NCBI RefSeq assembly: GCF_004769555.1
Contig: NZ_RQFY01000004.1
Location: forward strand, 1,612,001-1,676,000
DNA from: Leptospira koniambonensis
GTDB taxonomy: Bacteria; Spirochaetota; Leptospiria; Leptospirales; Leptospiraceae
Length of the DNA: 64,000 bases
Reading direction: 5' to 3'
Position 1 is the stretch's first letter. The number at the start of each line of letters is the position of its first letter. Made by a program: the position numbers and the translations under genes. Below are positions 26,209-36,470 of this stretch, one piece after another. Under the pieces are notes generated by a model that had not been told where the DNA came from, searched no databases, and saw only the letters and a program-made list of their open reading frames with translations.

Positions 26209-26516
26209 ACCTATAATAAGGCCTTCCTGAAGAGGCTAAGAGTTACAATAATTCGTCGGCCTAAACGGACAATTCCTTTCAGACCTTTGTCACCAGAGCG
26301 GATTTTTTATTTATGAAGATGGTAGAACGTCAGGCATTGTATCTAGGAAAGAGGCGCAGTCAAGACATTAGTGCTTTCACGTTAGTGGGTTTATAATCTT
26401 ACTTACTTTGGGTTATGTAAGTATTGGTTTTGACACGGTTGTTGGAGTTCCAACACCCCCAGAAAGAATAAAAATCGGCCCGGTTCTTGGTTGCCTTTTG
26501 GATAAGCGGGTAGAAC
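26209..26516. other. Divergent intergenic region before rsmH
   Basis: A 308-base gap carries promoters for the chemoreceptor operon (minus) and the cell-wall cluster (plus). TATAAT at 26392-26397 is a good -10 candidate for the plus strand, TTAGTG occurs twice (26368-26373 and 26382-26387), and GTTGGA-GT-TCCAAC (26441-26454) is a 6-bp inverted repeat. A 27-codon reading frame from 26312 ends in TAA but has no ribosome site. Confidence 0.45.
26392..26397 (+). promoter_or_regulatory. Candidate -10 box for the cell-wall cluster
   Basis: TATAAT preceded by GTT; no good -35 was found at 17-18 bases upstream, so the call is tentative. It would leave a leader of about 110 bases, containing the inverted repeat at 26441-26454, ahead of rsmH. 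Confidence 0.35.
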
Positions 26517-27476
26517 TTGGAAAACGAATTGGAACCTGTCCATTATTCGGTGCTCTATCGGGAGATCATTTCCTTCTTCCTTTCTGTATTCGATAAGGAC
26601 CGAGAACTCCTTTTTTTGGACGGAACAGCGGGAGAAGGAGGACATAGTCTTCTACTCTTAGAGCAGTTTCCAAATTCCAAGCTGGTTTTGGTAGATCGAG
26701 ACTCGGTCATGTTATCCAGGGCCCAAGCAAGACTTTCCGCGCATTCATCCAGAGTAATTCCTATCGAAGCCAATTTTTCCGATCTCGACTTAGAGTTCTT
26801 GAACGGTTTCGGTGTTTCTAATCCTCCCGACGGTATCCTTTTGGATTTGGGGATTTCTACATTTCATCTATTACATGCAGGTAGAGGTTTTAGTTTTAGA
26901 GAGAACGAACCTTTAGATATGAGACTTTCTTCTTCAGGTGGTATTTCCGCAGAAGATGTGATCAATACTTATCCCGAAAAAGCTTTGAGTAAAATTTTTT
27001 ACGAGTATGGGGAAGAGCGTTGGACCAAGAAGATCGTAGAAGCGATCTTAGAAAGAAGAAGACATTCTAGAATTGGTTACTCAGGAGATCTTGCACAATT
27101 GGTTTCCAGAGTGATACCAAGAAAATTTTGGCCTCCTGGAAGACATCCTGCTACAAGAGTTTTCCAAGCGTTAAGGATAGAAGTGAATCAGGAACTTCTT
27201 CATATAGAGATCGGGGTTAAGAAACTTTTAGATCTTGTCGCAAAAGGTGGACTATTACAAGTTATCTCTTTTCATTCTTTGGAAGATAGGATTGTTAAAA
27301 ACTTATTCAGAGATTATGCTAGAGGCGGAGAAGCTAAACTTCTTACCAAAAAACCAGCTCTTCCATCGGATGCGGAGACAAAAGAAAATCCTGCTTCTCG
27401 TTCTGCAAAATTACGTGTCATACATAAATCACTTCCTACCGATACTGAAGAAGAAGAGGAGGATGAGGAAGAATGA
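26517..27476 (+). CDS. rsmH: 16S rRNA m4C1402 methyltransferase RsmH (MraW)
   Basis: A 319-residue SAM-dependent methyltransferase modifying C1402 of 16S rRNA. Motifs: [24 protein letters not shown] (SAM loop), [28 protein letters not shown], and the C-terminal [15 protein letters not shown]. The start is TTG 26517 with AGCGGG upstream. The C-terminal 30 residues are an acidic glutamate-rich tail, unusual for the family. It opens the division and cell-wall cluster; no mraZ precedes it. The stop overlaps ftsL by four bases (ATGA). Confidence 0.92.
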   Translation: MENELEPVHYSVLYREIISFFLSVFDKDRELLFLDGTAGEGGHSLLLLEQFPNSKLVLVDRDSVMLSRAQARLSAHSSRVIPIEANFSDLDLEFLNGFGVSNPPDGILLDLGISTFHLLHAGRGFSFRENEPLDMRLSSSGGISAEDVINTYPEKALSKIFYEYGEERWTKKIVEAILERRRHSRIGYSGDLAQLVSRVIPRKFWPPGRHPATRVFQALRIEVNQELLHIEIGVKKLLDLVAKGGLLQVISFHSLEDRIVKNLFRDYARGGEAKLLTKKPALPSDAETKENPASRSAKLRVIHKSLPTDTEEEEEDEEE

Positions 27477-27832
27477 GCAGGGTTTCTGAATTTTTGTCCA
27501 TCCGTCTTTGGCCTGATCTAGGTTTTTTATTTAGAATATTTGGTTGGATTGTAGCCCCGTTTACTATCGCACTTTTATTTGTATGGCAGAATGTTCAGGT
27601 TTCTAGATTAAACAGGGAACTCGCAATCGCTTCCCAAGAAAAAGAAAAACTTTTAAAGAAGAATGATGATTTAAAAATTGGAATGGCGACTTATACTTCT
27701 GCACGCAGGATAGAAGCGTTGTATCGTAAAACATATCATTATTTACCGATCACAGTTGGAGATCGGATCATTACAGTGACTCTTCCTCCAGAAAGAAACG
27801 AGGCGGAACTTGAAACTTTCAGAGCTCCTTAA
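27473..27832 (+). CDS. ftsL: FtsL-like cell-division protein
   Basis: A 119-residue bitopic protein with one membrane helix (about 24-42) followed by a short coiled coil ([32 protein letters not shown]), which is the FtsL plan. The assignment rests on size, topology and position between rsmH and murE; FtsL sequences diverge too quickly for a motif call. It is expected to join the FtsQLB divisome complex. The end overlaps the murE start by 23 bases. Confidence 0.75.
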   Translation: MSRVSEFLSIRLWPDLGFLFRIFGWIVAPFTIALLFVWQNVQVSRLNRELAIASQEKEKLLKKNDDLKIGMATYTSARRIEALYRKTYHYLPITVGDRIITVTLPPERNEAELETFRAP

Positions 27833-29300
27833 TCTTTTTCCAGATATTAAAATAATATCAGGATCTTATACTCCGGACGAGAGCTTCGACTTTGTCCGCA
27901 CAGATTCTAGAAAATTAGGACCGAGTGATCTGTTCTGTCTTCCTGATTCTTCAGGAGATAAAGGAGCAGAATATGCAAAGACTTCTTCTTCTAAATATAT
28001 ATTAACAGGATCTAAATTAAAAATTCCGAAATTAGAAAATAAGGTCGTTCTTAAGACTGATCTAGATCCGGAAAGTTTGGCTGGGCCGATTGCTTCTGTA
28101 ATTTTAGGGGACCCTTCTTCTAAATTGAAAGTGATAGGAGTTACCGGAACAAACGGTAAAACTTCTTTAACTCATATTTTATCGTATTTGGGAGAATCTC
28201 AGGGAAAATCTTGCGGGATCATTGGAACAACTGGCGTTAAATTCAAAGGTGTCTTATCTGACACTGGATACACCACCCCAGATCCAAGCAGCCTTCAATC
28301 CATTCTGAAAGAAATGTATGATTCAGGAGTGGAATATGTTTTTATGGAAGCGAGTTCTCACGGATTAAAACTAGGAAGAACGAACGGGGTCCATTTTAAA
28401 GTAGGAGTATTTTCTAATCTTACTCAAGATCATTTGGATTTTCATCCAAACATGGAAGATTATAGAAATAGTAAGGCTCTTTTGTTTTCTTCCTTAGCTT
28501 TACATCCAGAAACTTTTGGAGTAATCGACTCTGATGCTCCTGGTGGAAAAGATTTTAAATCTGTCGTAGAGGCTTCTTCTCCGAATCTAAAAATTTTCTC
28601 TCTTGGAAGAAGTTCCGAAGAATTCGAGATACATTCAGAAGCATTTTCCTTGGAAAAAACTTCTTACCAAATCCGACTTTCGAATGATTGGGGCGGAGAT
28701 ACTAATATCAGCACCAATCTTTTAGGTGGATTTAATGTCAGAAACACTGCTCTTGCATTTGTGACTGCACTCGGTTTAGGCTGGGAGAAAAAATTACTTC
28801 TATCCGCCTTGGAAAGTATTCCTCAAATCCCAGGAAGATTTCAGATCTATTATAGCAAAGATAAATCTCGTATGGCTGTCGTAGATTATGCTCATACTCC
28901 GGATGCTCTCGAAAATATTTTAAGAAGTATTAGAGAATCTAAACCTAAAGAGCTCGTTGCACTTTTTGGATGTGGAGGCGATCGAGATAAAACCAAACGT
29001 CCTAAAATGGCAAAGATCGCGGGTGAACTTGCTGACAAGGTAATACTCACTTCCGATAACCCAAGGACAGAAGACCCCGAAAGTATCTTAGATGATGTGC
29101 AAGCAGGTCTTCCTAGCGGATATTCTCCATTGCTTCGAGAAGTGGATAGAGCAAAGGCAATTTCTTTCGGGATCTCTCACTTAAAAGAGGGGGGATGCCT
29201 TCTTGTGGCAGGAAAGGGCCATGAGGATTACCAGATCATAGGTCGAGATAAAAGGCATTTTGATGACGGAGAAGAGATCCGAAAGGCATTCGGTCTCTAA
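27810..29300 (+). CDS. murE: UDP-MurNAc-tripeptide synthetase MurE
   Basis: A 496-residue Mur ligase adding meso-diaminopimelate to UDP-MurNAc-L-Ala-D-Glu. The P-loop is GVTGTNGKTSLTH, followed by TTGYTTPDPSSLQ (the TTP of substrate binding), and HSHGLKLGR region EASSHGLKLGR. Specificity is read from the DNPR motif (TSDNPRTEDP), which marks meso-DAP rather than lysine. The start is TTG 27810 with AGGCGG seven bases upstream. It lies inside the cluster, with ftsI absent ahead of it. Confidence 0.93.
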   Translation: MKLSELLNLFPDIKIISGSYTPDESFDFVRTDSRKLGPSDLFCLPDSSGDKGAEYAKTSSSKYILTGSKLKIPKLENKVVLKTDLDPESLAGPIASVILGDPSSKLKVIGVTGTNGKTSLTHILSYLGESQGKSCGIIGTTGVKFKGVLSDTGYTTPDPSSLQSILKEMYDSGVEYVFMEASSHGLKLGRTNGVHFKVGVFSNLTQDHLDFHPNMEDYRNSKALLFSSLALHPETFGVIDSDAPGGKDFKSVVEASSPNLKIFSLGRSSEEFEIHSEAFSLEKTSYQIRLSNDWGGDTNISTNLLGGFNVRNTALAFVTALGLGWEKKLLLSALESIPQIPGRFQIYYSKDKSRMAVVDYAHTPDALENILRSIRESKPKELVALFGCGGDRDKTKRPKMAKIAGELADKVILTSDNPRTEDPESILDDVQAGLPSGYSPLLREVDRAKAISFGISHLKEGGCLLVAGKGHEDYQIIGRDKRHFDDGEEIRKAFGL

Positions 29301-29451
29301 CCGCAAGCTCCTAACCGGCATTGTGCCGGACTAAATCCAAAAAAAATGTCTCAGATCCTGGCTTACGTCGATAATTAAGCCAGAGAAGACGATTTTCTTT
29401 TTTACGTTTACTCGTACTCAGCACGGGCGAATCTGTCTTCATAGAAACGAT
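29301..29451. other. Intergenic hairpins between murE and mraY
   Basis: A 151-base gap interrupts the otherwise overlapping cluster. It holds CCGGCA-TTG-TGCCGG (29315-29329) and a stem CTGGCTTA/TAAGCCAG (29358-29365, 29376-29383) followed by a T-rich stretch. The second could be a weak terminator or attenuator and may set the mraY-murC transcript apart from rsmH-murE. Confidence 0.5.
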
Positions 29452-30564
29452 ATGTTTTACTTTTTATACGAAAGATTTTTCCAAGATTTAGATTCTCTAA
29501 GACTTTTCAGCTATGTAACCGTTCGGGCTTTAATGGCCGGATTAACTTCCATGTTCCTGACTTTTTGGTTTGGGGGAAGAGTGATCGATTTCTTACACGG
29601 ATTAAAATTCAGAGAAAGTGTAAGGGACGATGGGCCAAAATCTCATAGTGCCAAATCAGGAACTCCAACAATGGGCGGTCTCATGATCGTATCTGCCCTG
29701 GTTGTATCTGTTCTCCTTTGGGGAAATTTAAGAAATTCTAATATACTTTTATTACTCGTTTGTTCCATTTCTTTTGCTACTCTTGGATTCATTGATGATT
29801 ATATGAAATCTGTGAAAAAGGTCAAAGGTGGAATGAGGGCCCGCACTAAGTTTGCAGTTTCGGTAGTTTTAGCTGCGATCTTTTGTGTGGTATTCTTATA
29901 TACTACTGGAGAAGCACCAAAAGGAACTACAGGTAAAATTCTATTCCATTTGACAGATCTTTTCCTGCCTTTCGTAAAAGGTCCGATTTTGTCCTGGGGA
30001 TATTTAGCGATCCCATTTTCGATTTTGGTAATATTAGGATCTTCTCATGGAGTGAACCTGACCGATGGTTTGGATGGTCTTGCTGGAGGAACTGCGGGGA
30101 TTGTAGTTGGGACTCTTGGATTGATCGCATATGTTTCTGGAACGCCAGTTGCTGCAAACTATCTGAATATTCCTTATCTTCCTCATGCGCATGAGTATAG
30201 TGTATTCCTTGCTGCTTTAACTGGGGCATTGATCGGTTTTCTTTGGTTCAATAGTCATCCTGCACAAGTATTCATGGGAGATACTGGATCTTTATTTTTA
30301 GGAGCAACCATCGGGCTTACATGCGTGATGTTGAAGAAAGAAATCTTACTCGTCATCTTAGGCGGGATCTTTGTTGCGGAGTCTCTGTCTGTAATCTTAC
30401 AAGTGGGATCTTTCAAGCTGACCCAAAAACGAATTTTTAGAATGGCTCCTTTACATCACCATTTTGAATTGGGAGGAGTTCCCGAAACAAAAGTGGTGAT
30501 CCGATTCTGGATCGCAGCCATTATTCTTGCGATCATATCCTTATCTAGTTTAAAAATACAATGA
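29452..30564 (+). CDS. mraY: Phospho-MurNAc-pentapeptide transferase MraY
   Basis: A 370-residue membrane enzyme that makes lipid I from UDP-MurNAc-pentapeptide and undecaprenyl phosphate. It has about ten helices. Signature loops seen: [32 protein letters not shown], and [20 protein letters not shown], with PLHHHFEL(GG) near the C-terminus. The catalytic Asp residues of DD and GDTGS are in place. Its end overlaps ftsW by four bases. Confidence 0.95.
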   Translation: MFYFLYERFFQDLDSLRLFSYVTVRALMAGLTSMFLTFWFGGRVIDFLHGLKFRESVRDDGPKSHSAKSGTPTMGGLMIVSALVVSVLLWGNLRNSNILLLLVCSISFATLGFIDDYMKSVKKVKGGMRARTKFAVSVVLAAIFCVVFLYTTGEAPKGTTGKILFHLTDLFLPFVKGPILSWGYLAIPFSILVILGSSHGVNLTDGLDGLAGGTAGIVVGTLGLIAYVSGTPVAANYLNIPYLPHAHEYSVFLAALTGALIGFLWFNSHPAQVFMGDTGSLFLGATIGLTCVMLKKEILLVILGGIFVAESLSVILQVGSFKLTQKRIFRMAPLHHHFELGGVPETKVVIRFWIAAIILAIISLSSLKIQ

Positions 30565-31712
30565 AGGCTCTCGGGAGAAAGTTCAAAGATTTTTGGGAAT
30601 CTCCCGGTTCCCCCTTCGATCTGGTCCTAGTAGGATCTGTATTCTTTCTTTTACTTTTTGGAATATGTGTAATGTATTCCAGTTCCTCCGTGACTGCATG
30701 GAGAGAATTCCAAGATTCAGAATATTTCCTGAAAAAACAATTAGCCTGGGCTATTATAGGTCTTATTGTATTTTTCTTCTTTGCAAATTTTCCTTATAAA
30801 CGATTAGAAAAATTCGCGTTAGCCGGAATTATAATCAGCGTTCTTCTCCTGATTTTAGTGTTCATTCCGGGAATCGGAAAATCTGTAGGTACTTATTATG
30901 GAAGAAATTTCCATAGATGGATCGGGATTGGACCTTATCAATTGCAACCTTCTGAGATTGCGAAATTGGCTGTGGTAGTTTATCTATCTTCCCTAATTGT
31001 AAAACTAAAATTAAAAGAGACTAGGGATCCTAAAAAGTTTATTCTTCCTGCTATTTTATTACTCGCAGTTTTGATCTTAATCTTAGCGGAGCCAGCTTTC
31101 GGAACCACGATGGAAATTTTGTTCGTGGTGATAGCATTTGTATTCTTATTCGGATTCCCAGTTCGCAATCTTCTTCTTGTAGGTTTAGTATCTCTTCCTT
31201 TAGCTTATCTTCTGATCAGCCAAGTAGGTTATAGAAGGAAAAGAATGGAAGTTTGGTTGGATCCATATCGTTTTCGTTATGATGAAGGCCATCAGTTGGT
31301 GACTTCTTTTAGAGCGTTTTTGGATGGAGGCTGGTTCGGAAATAAACTAGCCAGTGGTTATGCACATAGATATCTAACGTATAGTCATACTGACTTCGTT
31401 CTTGCTACTTATGTAGAGGACTTTGGATTTATGGGCTTCGTATTTTTCTTTGCTTTGGTGATGATACTTCTTTCGAGAGTATATGTTCTGCTCAAAAGAG
31501 TAGAGGATCCATTCGGTTTTTATCTGGGAGCTGGTTTACTTTTTATTTTAGGGACCCAGTTCGTTATCAATAGTTATGTGGTCACTGGTCTTTTCCCGAT
31601 TACTGGGATCAGCTTGCCGTTTATGAGCTACGGAGGATCTTCACTTCTCGTGGTTTTAGCGGCCTTCGGAATTCTTGTCAATATAACCAGAAAAGAAAAC
31701 ATAGGCGTATGA
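30561..31712 (+). CDS. ftsW: SEDS-family peptidoglycan polymerase FtsW
   Basis: A 383-residue SEDS protein with ten membrane helices: [46 protein letters not shown], the large extracellular loop [21 protein letters not shown], and near the end [15 protein letters not shown]. FtsW polymerises septal peptidoglycan with its class B PBP partner; the ftsI gene is not nearby. Identity as FtsW rather than RodA rests on the mraY-murG neighbourhood. It overlaps mraY and murG by four bases each. Confidence 0.9.
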   Translation: MKALGRKFKDFWESPGSPFDLVLVGSVFFLLLFGICVMYSSSSVTAWREFQDSEYFLKKQLAWAIIGLIVFFFFANFPYKRLEKFALAGIIISVLLLILVFIPGIGKSVGTYYGRNFHRWIGIGPYQLQPSEIAKLAVVVYLSSLIVKLKLKETRDPKKFILPAILLLAVLILILAEPAFGTTMEILFVVIAFVFLFGFPVRNLLLVGLVSLPLAYLLISQVGYRRKRMEVWLDPYRFRYDEGHQLVTSFRAFLDGGWFGNKLASGYAHRYLTYSHTDFVLATYVEDFGFMGFVFFFALVMILLSRVYVLLKRVEDPFGFYLGAGLLFILGTQFVINSYVVTGLFPITGISLPFMSYGGSSLLVVLAAFGILVNITRKENIGV

Positions 31713-32785
31713 GATCGGTTTTAATCGCAGCTGGCGGAACCGGGGGCCATATTTCCCCAGGGGTTGCGCTTGCAGAAAGTCTTGTAAGTCGAAAAGATTC
31801 CTTAGGTATCTCTAACGTTTTTCTACATTCTCTTATCCGAAATAAGGATAATCCAGATCTGAAACAAGCTCCTTGCGAAGTGGTCTGGCATAATACTCCT
31901 TCTCTTTCTGGAAATATTCTTTTATTACCTTTTAGATACGTATTCCAGCTTGTCCGGTCTTGGATCAAGTTTAGACAATTAGGTGTGGATGCAGTTGTGG
32001 GTATGGGTGGATATTCCAGCGTTCCTGCTCTTCTATACGCTGTGATCTTTGGCAAAAAATTGTATTTATGCGAACAGAATTGTATTCCTGGAAAAGTAAA
32101 TCGTATCTTTTTTAGATTCGCAGATAAGGTCGCTTTCAGTTTTCCACCTAAGGATACAAAAGTTTCCTGTAGTTGGGAAATATTAGGAAATCCTTTAAGA
32201 TCTAAAACCATTCCTAAACTCGCTTTGAAGTTCAGCGAAAAATGGGATCCTAAAAAGAAAAAACAATTTAACGTTTTAGTAATGGGTGGTTCTCAGGGTG
32301 CAAGACAGATCAATAATATGGTAGTCAACCTGATGAAACACGAAGTGATCCAGGAAAGATTCCGTTTTAGGATGCTTACTGGAACTGCTCTTTATGACGA
32401 GGTTTCTAAAAAAACAAAAGATGCAGATCTTATCTCTTATTCAGATAATATGGCTGAACATTATGATTGGGCCAACTTAGTAATTGCTCGTTCGGGTTCT
32501 GGAGTTCTTTCTGAATGTGCAGCTTTTGCACTTCCTATGATACTTATCCCTTATCCTTTTGCAAAAGATGATCACCAAACTGCGAACGCAAAGTATATGG
32601 AAGCAAATGGTGCGGCTTCATTACTCGAGCAAAGAGATGAAGACGAAAGTAAATTATTCCGTATCTTGGATCAGTTTGCGGAGAAGCCAGAACTCTTAAA
32701 TGAAATGTCTATCAGATCATTAGAATGTTCTCATGTAGAAGCATCTACTGAAACTGCTAGTTTCTTTTTCGAAAATACCAAATAA
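31709..32785 (+). CDS. murG: UDP-GlcNAc:lipid I transferase MurG
   Basis: A 358-residue GT28 enzyme converting lipid I to lipid II. N-terminal [17 protein letters not shown] is the G-loop; the middle has [14 protein letters not shown] and [18 protein letters not shown]; the C-terminal domain has [24 protein letters not shown] and the H(Q)TANAKY helix. Start overlaps ftsW; end overlaps murC (its ATG begins at the final A of TAA, 32785). It acts at the cytoplasmic face of the membrane. Confidence 0.95.
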   Translation: MRSVLIAAGGTGGHISPGVALAESLVSRKDSLGISNVFLHSLIRNKDNPDLKQAPCEVVWHNTPSLSGNILLLPFRYVFQLVRSWIKFRQLGVDAVVGMGGYSSVPALLYAVIFGKKLYLCEQNCIPGKVNRIFFRFADKVAFSFPPKDTKVSCSWEILGNPLRSKTIPKLALKFSEKWDPKKKKQFNVLVMGGSQGARQINNMVVNLMKHEVIQERFRFRMLTGTALYDEVSKKTKDADLISYSDNMAEHYDWANLVIARSGSGVLSECAAFALPMILIPYPFAKDDHQTANAKYMEANGAASLLEQRDEDESKLFRILDQFAEKPELLNEMSIRSLECSHVEASTETASFFFENTK

Positions 32786-34182
32786 TGGAAAGCGGGTCTG
32801 TCCAACAAAGATTAGGATTTTCTAAACCTTTTTTCCTGGGGATCGGCGGTTCCGGTATGTCCAGCTTGGCGCATATCTTGGCAGATGCTGGTTTCGAAGT
32901 TTCAGGTTATGACGGTAAAAAAAGTCAGGTTACTGAAAACTTAGAGAAGAAGGGTGTGGAAATATTCTCTAAACTTTCCGATCTCGGGGAGAATATTGAA
33001 TACGACGCAGCTATTTATTCTTCTGCCATTCGTTTGGATTCACATCCTATTGCGATGTTCTTTAAACAAAAAGGAATTCGATTTTTTCATAGATCAGAAG
33101 TTTTACATCTTTGTTTCGAGCACCTGACTTGTATTGCAGTAGGTGGCTCTCATGGAAAAACTACAACCACTGCGATGACTTCTCATATACTCAATGATCT
33201 GGGATATTCTCCTTCTGTAATGGTAGGAGGTGATGTTTCCTTTTTGAATGGAGTAGGGGGAAGGTTTTCTTCCGGTAAGATTGGAGTTTTTGAATCGGAC
33301 GAATCTGATGGAACATTCTTAAATCATAAAGCACAAGTTCGTATTCTCACAAATATAGATGAGGACCATCTGGACTTCTATCATTCTCGAGAAAAACTAT
33401 TAGAGGCATTTTCTAAATTTATTTCTGCGGGAACTCAAACAGTGGTTTTGGATCTGGACGATCCTGGGATCTCGGATTGTTTAGATCTAATCCAAGATAA
33501 ATCTAAAATTTTGGGATTCACTTCTTCTTCTGAAACGGACACTAAGTCTAATGGATTTAAAAATTTAGTACATTATAAAATAGAAAATAAGAAACTGAAC
33601 TTCTTTTTAGATGGAAAAAAATTTGAAATTAGTTCCAGATTTCCCGGAAAACATTATCTTACGAATTCACTTGCGGGAGTTCTTGCGGCTTGTTCTTTAG
33701 GAGCAGATCCTGAAAAGGCAGCTAAGTCCGTTTCAGGTTATGCAGGAGTCAAACGTAGATTAGAATATATCGGCAATAAGAATGGCGTAGATATTTATGA
33801 CGATTACGGCCATCATCCCACTGAGGTCCAGGCTGTTCTTTCTTCTATTCAAGAACTTTCTGGGGGAAGAGGGAAGCCGGTAATCTTATTCCAGCCTCAT
33901 AGATATACCCGGACCAAAAACTTATACCAAGACTTCGCTAAAAGTTTGGACCAGGTAGAAACAGTCCTACTTCTTCCTATATACTCAGCAGGAGAAGATC
34001 CGATCTCGGGAGTTTCTTCTGAACTGATCGCAGACAAGATGAGAATCAGACCCAAAATCCTATCTGGAAATCTTGGATCAGACCTTTCTATTTTGAAAGA
34101 AGTGCTGAAACCTGGAGATGTATTCGTAAGTTTAGGAGCAGGGAATGTTCGGGACTGGGGCTTGGAACTTCTGAGGTCTTAA
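32785..34182 (+). CDS. murC: UDP-MurNAc:L-alanine ligase MurC
   Basis: A 465-residue Mur ligase. N-terminal GIGGSGMSSLAHILADAG (Rossmann), P-loop VGGSHGKTTTTAM, NIDEDHLDFY, and YDDYGHHPTEVQAVL, all typical of MurC. It adds L-alanine to UDP-MurNAc. It is the last gene of the cluster: no ddl, ftsQ, ftsA or ftsZ follows, and a small weak hairpin (TTCTA-TT-TAGAA then T5) ends it at about 34184-34200. Confidence 0.95.
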   Translation: MESGSVQQRLGFSKPFFLGIGGSGMSSLAHILADAGFEVSGYDGKKSQVTENLEKKGVEIFSKLSDLGENIEYDAAIYSSAIRLDSHPIAMFFKQKGIRFFHRSEVLHLCFEHLTCIAVGGSHGKTTTTAMTSHILNDLGYSPSVMVGGDVSFLNGVGGRFSSGKIGVFESDESDGTFLNHKAQVRILTNIDEDHLDFYHSREKLLEAFSKFISAGTQTVVLDLDDPGISDCLDLIQDKSKILGFTSSSETDTKSNGFKNLVHYKIENKKLNFFLDGKKFEISSRFPGKHYLTNSLAGVLAACSLGADPEKAAKSVSGYAGVKRRLEYIGNKNGVDIYDDYGHHPTEVQAVLSSIQELSGGRGKPVILFQPHRYTRTKNLYQDFAKSLDQVETVLLLPIYSAGEDPISGVSSELIADKMRIRPKILSGNLGSDLSILKEVLKPGDVFVSLGAGNVRDWGLELLRS

Positions 34183-34197
34183 GTTCTATTTAGAATT

Positions 34198-34217
34198 TTT
34201 AGTATAGTTGTACTAAA
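34198..34217. other. Inverted repeat after murC
   Basis: TTTAGTA-TAGTTG-TACTAAA, a 7-bp stem just after the weak murC hairpin and ahead of the glycan block. Could be a terminator or operator; no partner copy was found. Confidence 0.3.
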
Positions 34218-34288
34218 TCGCAAAGAATGATACATCATAAAAAGTATTGGACGAATCCCGAAAATCCCGCATTTTGACAAGTGGTAGA

Positions 34289-35260
34289 ATGAAGTTAGTA
34301 ATCAATATCCCTTGCTATAACGAGGAAAAAACTCTTTCTACGGTGCTCGCTGAGATCCCCAAAAAGATCCAAGGCATCAAGACGATAGAAGTTCAGGTTG
34401 TGGACGATGGTTCCACAGATCGTACCTCCGAGATCGCAGCTGAATATGGCTGTAAAATTATTTCTCACAAAAAGAATTTAGGATTAGGCAGAGCATTCAA
34501 GTCCGGAGTAGAAGCTGCTTTGGAAAGTGGAGCTGATATTTTCGTAAACACTGATGCGGATAACCAGTATCCTTCTTCTTATATTCCTGATCTAATTACA
34601 CCAGTTATGAATGGTAAGGTGGATATAGTTATCGGAAATAGAGTTCCTTGGAAGGTGGAACATTTTTCTCCTTTAAAGAAAACTCTACAATGGTTCGGAA
34701 ATTTGGTAGTTCGAAATTTGATCGGCACTAATATTCCTGATACGGTTTCTGGATTTAGAGCTTATTCCAGAGAAAGTCTTTTAAGACTACATGTTACTAC
34801 TAAGTTCTCTTATGTTTTAGATACGATTGTGCAAGCGGTCAAAATGGATCTTGCTGTTTCTTCCATTCCGATCCCAACGAATCCTCCTACTAGAAAGTCC
34901 AGACTGTTTAAGAATATTTTCCAGCATATGTGGAAGTCAGGTAATTCTTTAGTTAAATTACTGATTGTTTATAGACCATTTCAATTTTTTGGAGTTTTGG
35001 CAGTCACTACTTTTGTTCCTGCGTTAGCGATTGCGGTTCGGTTTCTGATCTTTTTCTTCTTAGGGATTGGCAAAGGTCATGTGCAGTCTTTGTTATTCGC
35101 TGTAGTACTGGTAATCATCTCTGGATTGTTTTTAGTTTCAGGAATTCTGGCGTTTCTAATCGGTATGAATCGAAAATTGAACGAAGAAATTTTATACTAT
35201 GAGAAGAAGAGAACCTTTGGTCCTTCTACTCACTCTAAAACTTCAAAAGCAAAAAATTAA
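34289..35260 (+). CDS. Family 2 glycosyltransferase (DPM1-like)
   Basis: A 323-residue GT2 enzyme opening MKLVINIPCYNEEKTL, with VVDDGSTDRTSEIA, the DXD-type NTDADNQYPSSYI, and a C-terminal pair of membrane helices (about 220-290). The plan matches dolichol-phosphate-mannose-synthase-like enzymes that transfer a sugar from NDP-sugar to a polyprenyl phosphate or glycan. ATG 34289 is preferred over the TTG at 34247, which gives a 14-residue non-conserved prefix. It starts a plus-strand surface-glycan block. Confidence 0.88.
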   Translation: MKLVINIPCYNEEKTLSTVLAEIPKKIQGIKTIEVQVVDDGSTDRTSEIAAEYGCKIISHKKNLGLGRAFKSGVEAALESGADIFVNTDADNQYPSSYIPDLITPVMNGKVDIVIGNRVPWKVEHFSPLKKTLQWFGNLVVRNLIGTNIPDTVSGFRAYSRESLLRLHVTTKFSYVLDTIVQAVKMDLAVSSIPIPTNPPTRKSRLFKNIFQHMWKSGNSLVKLLIVYRPFQFFGVLAVTTFVPALAIAVRFLIFFFLGIGKGHVQSLLFAVVLVIISGLFLVSGILAFLIGMNRKLNEEILYYEKKRTFGPSTHSKTSKAKN

Positions 35261-35297
35261 ATATATTCTTCGAATAATTTAAAATAGGTCTTTTGGG

Positions 35298-36437
35298 ATG
35301 AATAAGAAAAAAGTAATTCTAGATAAGCCTAAGATCGCCTTATTAGGCCCAATACCTCCCTTCCGAGGAGGTATATCCCAATATACATTTGAACTTCAAA
35401 AAGTTTTAGAAAATAGATCTAATTTACTTACTATTTCATTTCATAGGCAATACCCAGGCTTTTTGTATCCGGGAAAAACGGATTTAGATCCTTTTTATAA
35501 AGGCCAAAAGTTGGAAAATGTATCCTATACAATCGATGCGTTAGACCCCTTTTCGTTAGTAAAAGTCGCTGATTCCGTATTGAAGAGTGGATGTGAATTG
35601 GCGATACTCTCTTGGTGGACTTTGTTTTGGGCCCCAGGTTTTGCTTTTATTTCCTCTCGTTTGAGAAGAAGTGGGATCAAGACTGTATTTTTGTGCCATA
35701 ATTTATTTGATCATGATTCTGGTTTTTTAAAAAAGTTCATTACGAAAATATTAATTAGAAATGCGGATGGATATTTAGTACATAGCTCCGAGCAAAAAGA
35801 AATATTAAGCTCTATTTTTCCGGATAAAATTATATTACAAAATCCTCATCCTATTTATGAACAATTTCCTGCCCCAAAAGGAATTCTCAAACCTCGAGGA
35901 AAACTGGAACTTCTTTTTTTTGGATTTATTCGTCCTTACAAAGGACTGGATCTTTTATTAGAGGCCCTGGCAAAGTTAAACGATCCCGAAATTTATCTAA
36001 CTGTAGTAGGGGAATCTTGGAAGGATCCAGAAGAATTGATCTCATTTTCTAAAAAATTGGGGCTGAATAACGTTGAATTTCATCTGGAGTATACTGACGA
36101 AAGTTCTGTATCAGAATTTTTCTATCGTGCGGATTTAGTTGTTCTGCCGTATCGTTCTGCAACTGGGAGCGGGGTTGCGACAATTGCGTATCATTATGAA
36201 AAACCAATATTGGCTACAAGAGTCGGAGGTTTTCTGGATACCATCATTGATGGAGAAACTGGATTTTTAATCGAGCCAGGTAGTTCAGATATTATTGCAG
36301 AAAAGATTAGACCTCTTTCCAGAAAATCTTTGGGAAAAATGAAGTCTTCGATCCGAAATTTTAAAAGAAATTTTACCTGGGAAAGTATGGTTTCAAAAAT
36401 TATAGAATTCCATTCTATATTTAATAAAAGAAGTTAA
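35298..36437 (+). CDS. Family 4 glycosyltransferase
   Basis: A 379-residue GT-B fold enzyme. Seen: ALLGPIPPFRGGISQYTFEL at the start, VHSSEQKEILSSI mid-way, LLFFGFIRPYKGLDLLLEAL, and SATGSGVATIAYHYEKPILATRVGGFLDTI with the donor-binding region. Retaining glycosyl transfer to a surface polysaccharide is inferred. It follows the GT2 gene by 37 bases. Confidence 0.88.
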   Translation: MNKKKVILDKPKIALLGPIPPFRGGISQYTFELQKVLENRSNLLTISFHRQYPGFLYPGKTDLDPFYKGQKLENVSYTIDALDPFSLVKVADSVLKSGCELAILSWWTLFWAPGFAFISSRLRRSGIKTVFLCHNLFDHDSGFLKKFITKILIRNADGYLVHSSEQKEILSSIFPDKIILQNPHPIYEQFPAPKGILKPRGKLELLFFGFIRPYKGLDLLLEALAKLNDPEIYLTVVGESWKDPEELISFSKKLGLNNVEFHLEYTDESSVSEFFYRADLVVLPYRSATGSGVATIAYHYEKPILATRVGGFLDTIIDGETGFLIEPGSSDIIAEKIRPLSRKSLGKMKSSIRNFKRNFTWESMVSKIIEFHSIFNKRS

Positions 36438-36470
36438 TTGCTCTGAGTTTAATCAATTTACGGAGATAAA

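Noticed and set aside
26312..26395. 27-codon reading frame in the divergent region before rsmH
   Set aside because: No Shine-Dalgarno, no conserved pattern, and it overlaps the likely promoter; could be chance in AT-rich DNA.
26441..26454. Inverted repeat GTTGGA-GT-TCCAAC as an operator
   Set aside because: A 6-bp dyad with a 2-base spacer is common by chance; no second copy or nearby promoter element supports it.
31678..32211. Antisense frame of 177 codons opposite ftsW/murG
   Set aside because: No motif and lies across two conserved genes.
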